Positions 4,502-6,545 of a stretch of 6,545 nucleotides of DNA are shown one piece after another; within the stretch, counting starts at the first letter, position 1, and every line of letters starts with the position of its first letter. The notes under the pieces were generated by a model that did not search any database, had not been told where the DNA came from, and saw only the letters and a list, made by a program, of their open reading frames with translations. Made by a program: the position numbers and the translations under genes. This DNA comes from Phycisphaerae bacterium (lineage in GTDB: Bacteria; Planctomycetota; Phycisphaerae; Phycisphaerales; SM1A02). The stretch covers positions 1 through 6,545 of the forward strand of contig JABJQE010000021.1 of the NCBI GenBank assembly GCA_018663565.1. The letters are read 5' to 3'.

Positions 4502-6545
4502 TCAGGCGTTGATGTCCGGGTTGTCAATCAGCCATTGGAGCAGTTCCTCGAACGTATCAATGCCCGCAGGCCACGTGTCGGGGTCGTTGGGATCGAAGTT
4601 GTCTGGAAGGCCTCCGGAGGAGCCGCTTCCATCGCCACCACCGCTGCTGCCATCGCCCGGAAGGCCGCTGCCTCCACTACTGCCACCACTGCCGCCGTCA
4701 CCGCCCGGAATGCTGTTGCCTCCCTCGCCGCCGGCACCGCCACTCCCTGAGCCATCACCGCTCGAACCCGCCTCGTCTTCAGGAAGAGGTTGAAGGCCTG
4801 GAACCGCTTCTGAAACAAGACCCGACATTGCAACGTGTTGGTATGCGGAGATCCGGCTCGTTGATGAATCAACCAAAACGGTTCGATCAGCCAATTCTGC
4901 GATATCCGTTCCGATTGAGTGCTGTTGATAGTCGGTGAGCCCGCTCAAGAGTTGGTTTGCATGAGCAGGGATCAACAGATAATCTACTAGCTCTGGAGTC
5001 GACTCAAGAAGGATGGTTACATCATCAAGAAGTGATGTCACGTCATCATCATCGGCAAGTACAAGCTCATCAAGCAAATCCGTCAACTCGGTCATCTCAC
5101 TTGTCCCTGGCAATGCTCGTACCTGCGGTGTCGCGCCGAGCGTCGCGATTCCGCCATCTCCAAAGCTAACAGAAATCAAACCGGCATCGCTACGGGTCAA
5201 GATTGAACGAGGAATATTAGACTGACGAATATCACGGCCGTTGAATTCAAGATTCGCAGCCGACAACAACGTCGACCCGCTCATCTGCCATGCTGAAATG
5301 CTGTCTGTTGAGAGGTCAAGACCGAGAATATCAGTACGTTCACCGTCGCCATTGAGATCACCAACCCGCCATGGGCGCCACGCCATACCCGGCGAAACAA
5401 CTTCGCCGTCTGTGGTTTGAATTGGGTTCCATGAAACCAGTTGGGATAGATCACGTTCCGCATAATCAGCGATGGATAACACCGAAGTACGGCTATCTCG
5501 CCATCCCACTTGATCATTCTCTCCAACAATGCCGGGTATGACGACCCAAGGACTCCACTGAGAACCTCGGTCGCCGTTGCCTGTAAGCACGCTGTCGTCG
5601 CTTATGAATCCCTCGACATCTGGATCAATGCTCCAAGAGGCCAACAATCCAGTGGTTGGCTCCCACCACAGCAATTCACGGCGGCGATCTCCATCGAGGT
5701 CTCCCAGTTTCCACGGTAGCCAGCCCGGAGCAGGAGGATCAATCGCTAGAGCTTCCGTGCGTGTACCGCCGTCCATAATCCACACGCTGAGCCGGTCGCC
5801 CCCAGACGAACCCTTATCGCGACGCCACAGGAGGTCCAGATCACCGTCTCCATCTATATCGCCGGTATACACATGCCAGTGTCGCCCGATTAGAGTTGTT
5901 GGGAGCCCTGTCGAGTCAGTTATCACAACTCGGCCAGTCACATCTGTTTCTGGGCGATTGGCTGGATCTAAGTCATCCCACAACACAGGAAGCAGATCAT
6001 TGCCAAATTCCAGATCGTCGACTGCCAATTGTGGAGCCACGACATAGCCACCACCAGGATTGAGAATAGTGGCGCCGGTCAAAACGCCACGGCGAACGAT
6101 GCTGTACTCGAACCCGACACCATCACCTTGGGGCGTCAAGATCGGATCCAATGAGTAACCGCTACCGCCCGCATCTGGGGTGCCTGGTGTCAATAGAACT
6201 TGATCAATCGCGCCGGCCAAAAATGCTTGAAACTCAACGCCCTCGCCTTGTTCAGGAGCCGGCAGAATTGTTATGCCTGGTGTTTCGGAAAAGTCTGTCC
6301 CGCGGGCCACAATGTCCACTCGATCCACCACGCCCTCATCGTTCACATAAGCTAGCCCAGTAAATGGATCGCCCGGATGCCCAAGCAAGTTGGAGTTTAA
6401 AAGTGCCAACTCGGCACCGGGCTCATAGCCGCTGCCGCCATTTGCAATAACGACCTTTCTGACTTCACCTAGTGTTCCAGCTAGGGTGGTATAGACAAGA
6501 TCGAGACCCGATCCGCCGGTCCCCGTTTCATCAATATCAAAATAA
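4502..6545 (-). CDS. Large acidic repeat protein with FG-GAP/VCBS-like repeats (5' end outside window)
   Basis: Only the C-terminal 680 residues are visible; the frame is open to the window edge with no credible start. A TTG at 6409 falls inside a repeat and is not a start. Numbering from the first complete codon (6544), the layout is as follows. Residues 13-176 hold about four beta-rich repeats with motifs such as GGSGY. Residues 223-432 hold four FG-GAP/VCBS-like blades with DIDGDGDLD and DLNGDGERTD calcium loops. Residues 433-588 are a less regular region containing an acidic helical segment (LADDDDVTSLLDD). Residues 593-645 are a Gly/Ser linker, and 646-680 an acidic tail. The FG-GAP blades typically form a beta-propeller that binds calcium, as in integrin alpha chains and many bacterial surface proteins, so export is likely, though any signal peptide lies off the window. 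It has no transmembrane segment, LPXTG motif or recognisable enzyme domain in the visible part. Its partner and function are unknown. Confidence 0.85.
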   Translation of the reverse strand, partial: YFDIDETGTGGSGLDLVYTTLAGTLGEVRKVVIANGGSGYEPGAELALLNSNLLGHPGDPFTGLAYVNDEGVVDRVDIVARGTDFSETPGITILPAPEQGEGVEFQAFLAGAIDQVLLTPGTPDAGGSGYSLDPILTPQGDGVGFEYSIVRRGVLTGATILNPGGGYVVAPQLAVDDLEFGNDLLPVLWDDLDPANRPETDVTGRVVITDSTGLPTTLIGRHWHVYTGDIDGDGDLDLLWRRDKGSSGGDRLSVWIMDGGTRTEALAIDPPAPGWLPWKLGDLDGDRRRELLWWEPTTGLLASWSIDPDVEGFISDDSVLTGNGDRGSQWSPWVVIPGIVGENDQVGWRDSRTSVLSIADYAERDLSQLVSWNPIQTTDGEVVSPGMAWRPWRVGDLNGDGERTDILGLDLSTDSISAWQMSGSTLLSAANLEFNGRDIRQSNIPRSILTRSDAGLISVSFGDGGIATLGATPQVRALPGTSEMTELTDLLDELVLADDDDVTSLLDDVTILLESTPELVDYLLIPAHANQLLSGLTDYQQHSIGTDIAELADRTVLVDSSTSRISAYQHVAMSGLVSEAVPGLQPLPEDEAGSSGDGSGSGGAGGEGGNSIPGGDGGSGGSSGGSGLPGDGSSGGGDGSGSSGGLPDNFDPNDPDTWPAGIDTFEELLQWLIDNPDINA
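4610..4768 (-). repeat. Gly/Ser-rich linker coding tract
   Basis: This tract encodes 53 residues, of which 28 are Gly and 14 Ser, with interspersed Asp, Glu, Pro and Ala and no Lys or Arg. It is irregular rather than an exact tandem repeat, with G-S-G-G and G-D-G patterns. It should be a flexible, unstructured spacer between the folded part of the protein and its short tail. The DNA is locally GC-rich and low in complexity, which produces long open frames on the + strand that are not genes. Confidence 0.85.
5249..5878 (-). repeat. Four-blade FG-GAP/VCBS-like repeat region
   Basis: Visible residues 223-432 contain four units starting about 52-59 residues apart. Each begins with a Trp-rich strand followed by a calcium-loop position: GDIDGDGDLDLLWR (228-241), WLPWKLGDLDGDRRRELLWW (275-294), WSPWVVIPGIVGENDQVGWR (330-349) and WRPWRVGDLNGDGERTDIL (389-407). 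Units 1, 2 and 4 keep a D-x-D/N-G-D-type loop. Unit 3 has lost it (GIVGEND). Between loops are S-x-W strands such as LSVWIMDGGT and ISAWQMSGST, as usual in FG-GAP proteins. Confidence 0.75.
6017..6508 (-). repeat. Four degenerate 'GGSGY...P' protein repeats
   Basis: Visible residues 13-176 of the large protein divide into four units of about 35-40 residues. Each contains a short hydrophobic strand, a turn of the type G-x-V/I, another strand, then G-x-G-Y or a variant, and a P-x-I/L-x-L/V strand. The key turns are IANGGSGYEPG (33-43), VARGTDFSETPGITI (79-93), DAGGSGYSLDPIL (124-136) and NPGGGYVVAPQLAV (162-175). This matches a repeat style I know from bacterial secreted proteins and phage structural proteins. 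The repetition is visible in protein but has drifted at the DNA level. The array probably continues past the window edge, since the first unit is cut close to the end. Confidence 0.65.

Noticed and set aside
4440..4793. Proline-rich + strand open frame (long PPLLPPLPPSPP-like run)
   Set aside because: The proline run is simply the complement of the Gly/Ser linker codons on the - strand; no independent support.
6407..6409. TTG as the start of the large repeat protein
   Set aside because: The frame stays open through a further 45 codons to the window edge and those codons contain a well-formed GGSGY repeat, so the gene begins outside the window.

Overview
The window is an ordinary bacterial chromosomal stretch. 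It has five recognisable coding regions, two on the + strand (left third) and three on the - strand (right two thirds), and very little non-coding DNA. Base composition is moderately GC-rich. The repeat-rich, Asp-heavy secreted-type protein beside housekeeping enzymes would suit a marine bacterium, possibly of the Planctomycetota/Phycisphaerae type. That placement is an impression from protein style only; nothing in the window fixes the taxonomy.

Left (1-2417, + strand): two subunits of a 2-oxoacid dehydrogenase complex. E1 beta (thiamine-diphosphate transketolase-like subunit) is followed 20 bp later by E2 (lipoyl acyltransferase with one lipoyl domain). They are evidently one transcription unit. 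Bases 1-90 do not clearly encode a known protein; E1 alpha would be expected just upstream. E3 (dihydrolipoamide dehydrogenase) is not next to E2.

Middle (2414-4418, - strand): a metallo-beta-lactamase-fold hydrolase meets E2 tail to tail. The two stop codons overlap in one palindromic CTAG, so there is no intergenic space. Upstream of the hydrolase, and slightly overlapping it, is a DegT/DnrJ/EryC1-family PLP aminotransferase with a strong GGAGG ribosome site. These two are probably co-transcribed.

Right (4502-6545, - strand): the C-terminal 680 residues of a large acidic protein whose N-terminus lies beyond the window. It combines about four beta-rich 'GGSGY...P' repeats, a four-blade FG-GAP/VCBS-like calcium-binding repeat region, an acidic helical segment, a 53-residue Gly/Ser linker and a short, purely acidic C-terminal tail. 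It is probably a secreted or surface protein and is the least conventional item here.

I see no RNA gene, CRISPR array, insertion sequence, prophage gene, attachment site or confident rho-independent terminator. I do not see a clearly new multi-gene system; the points worth a second look are mostly in the large repeat protein and in the compact gene junctions.
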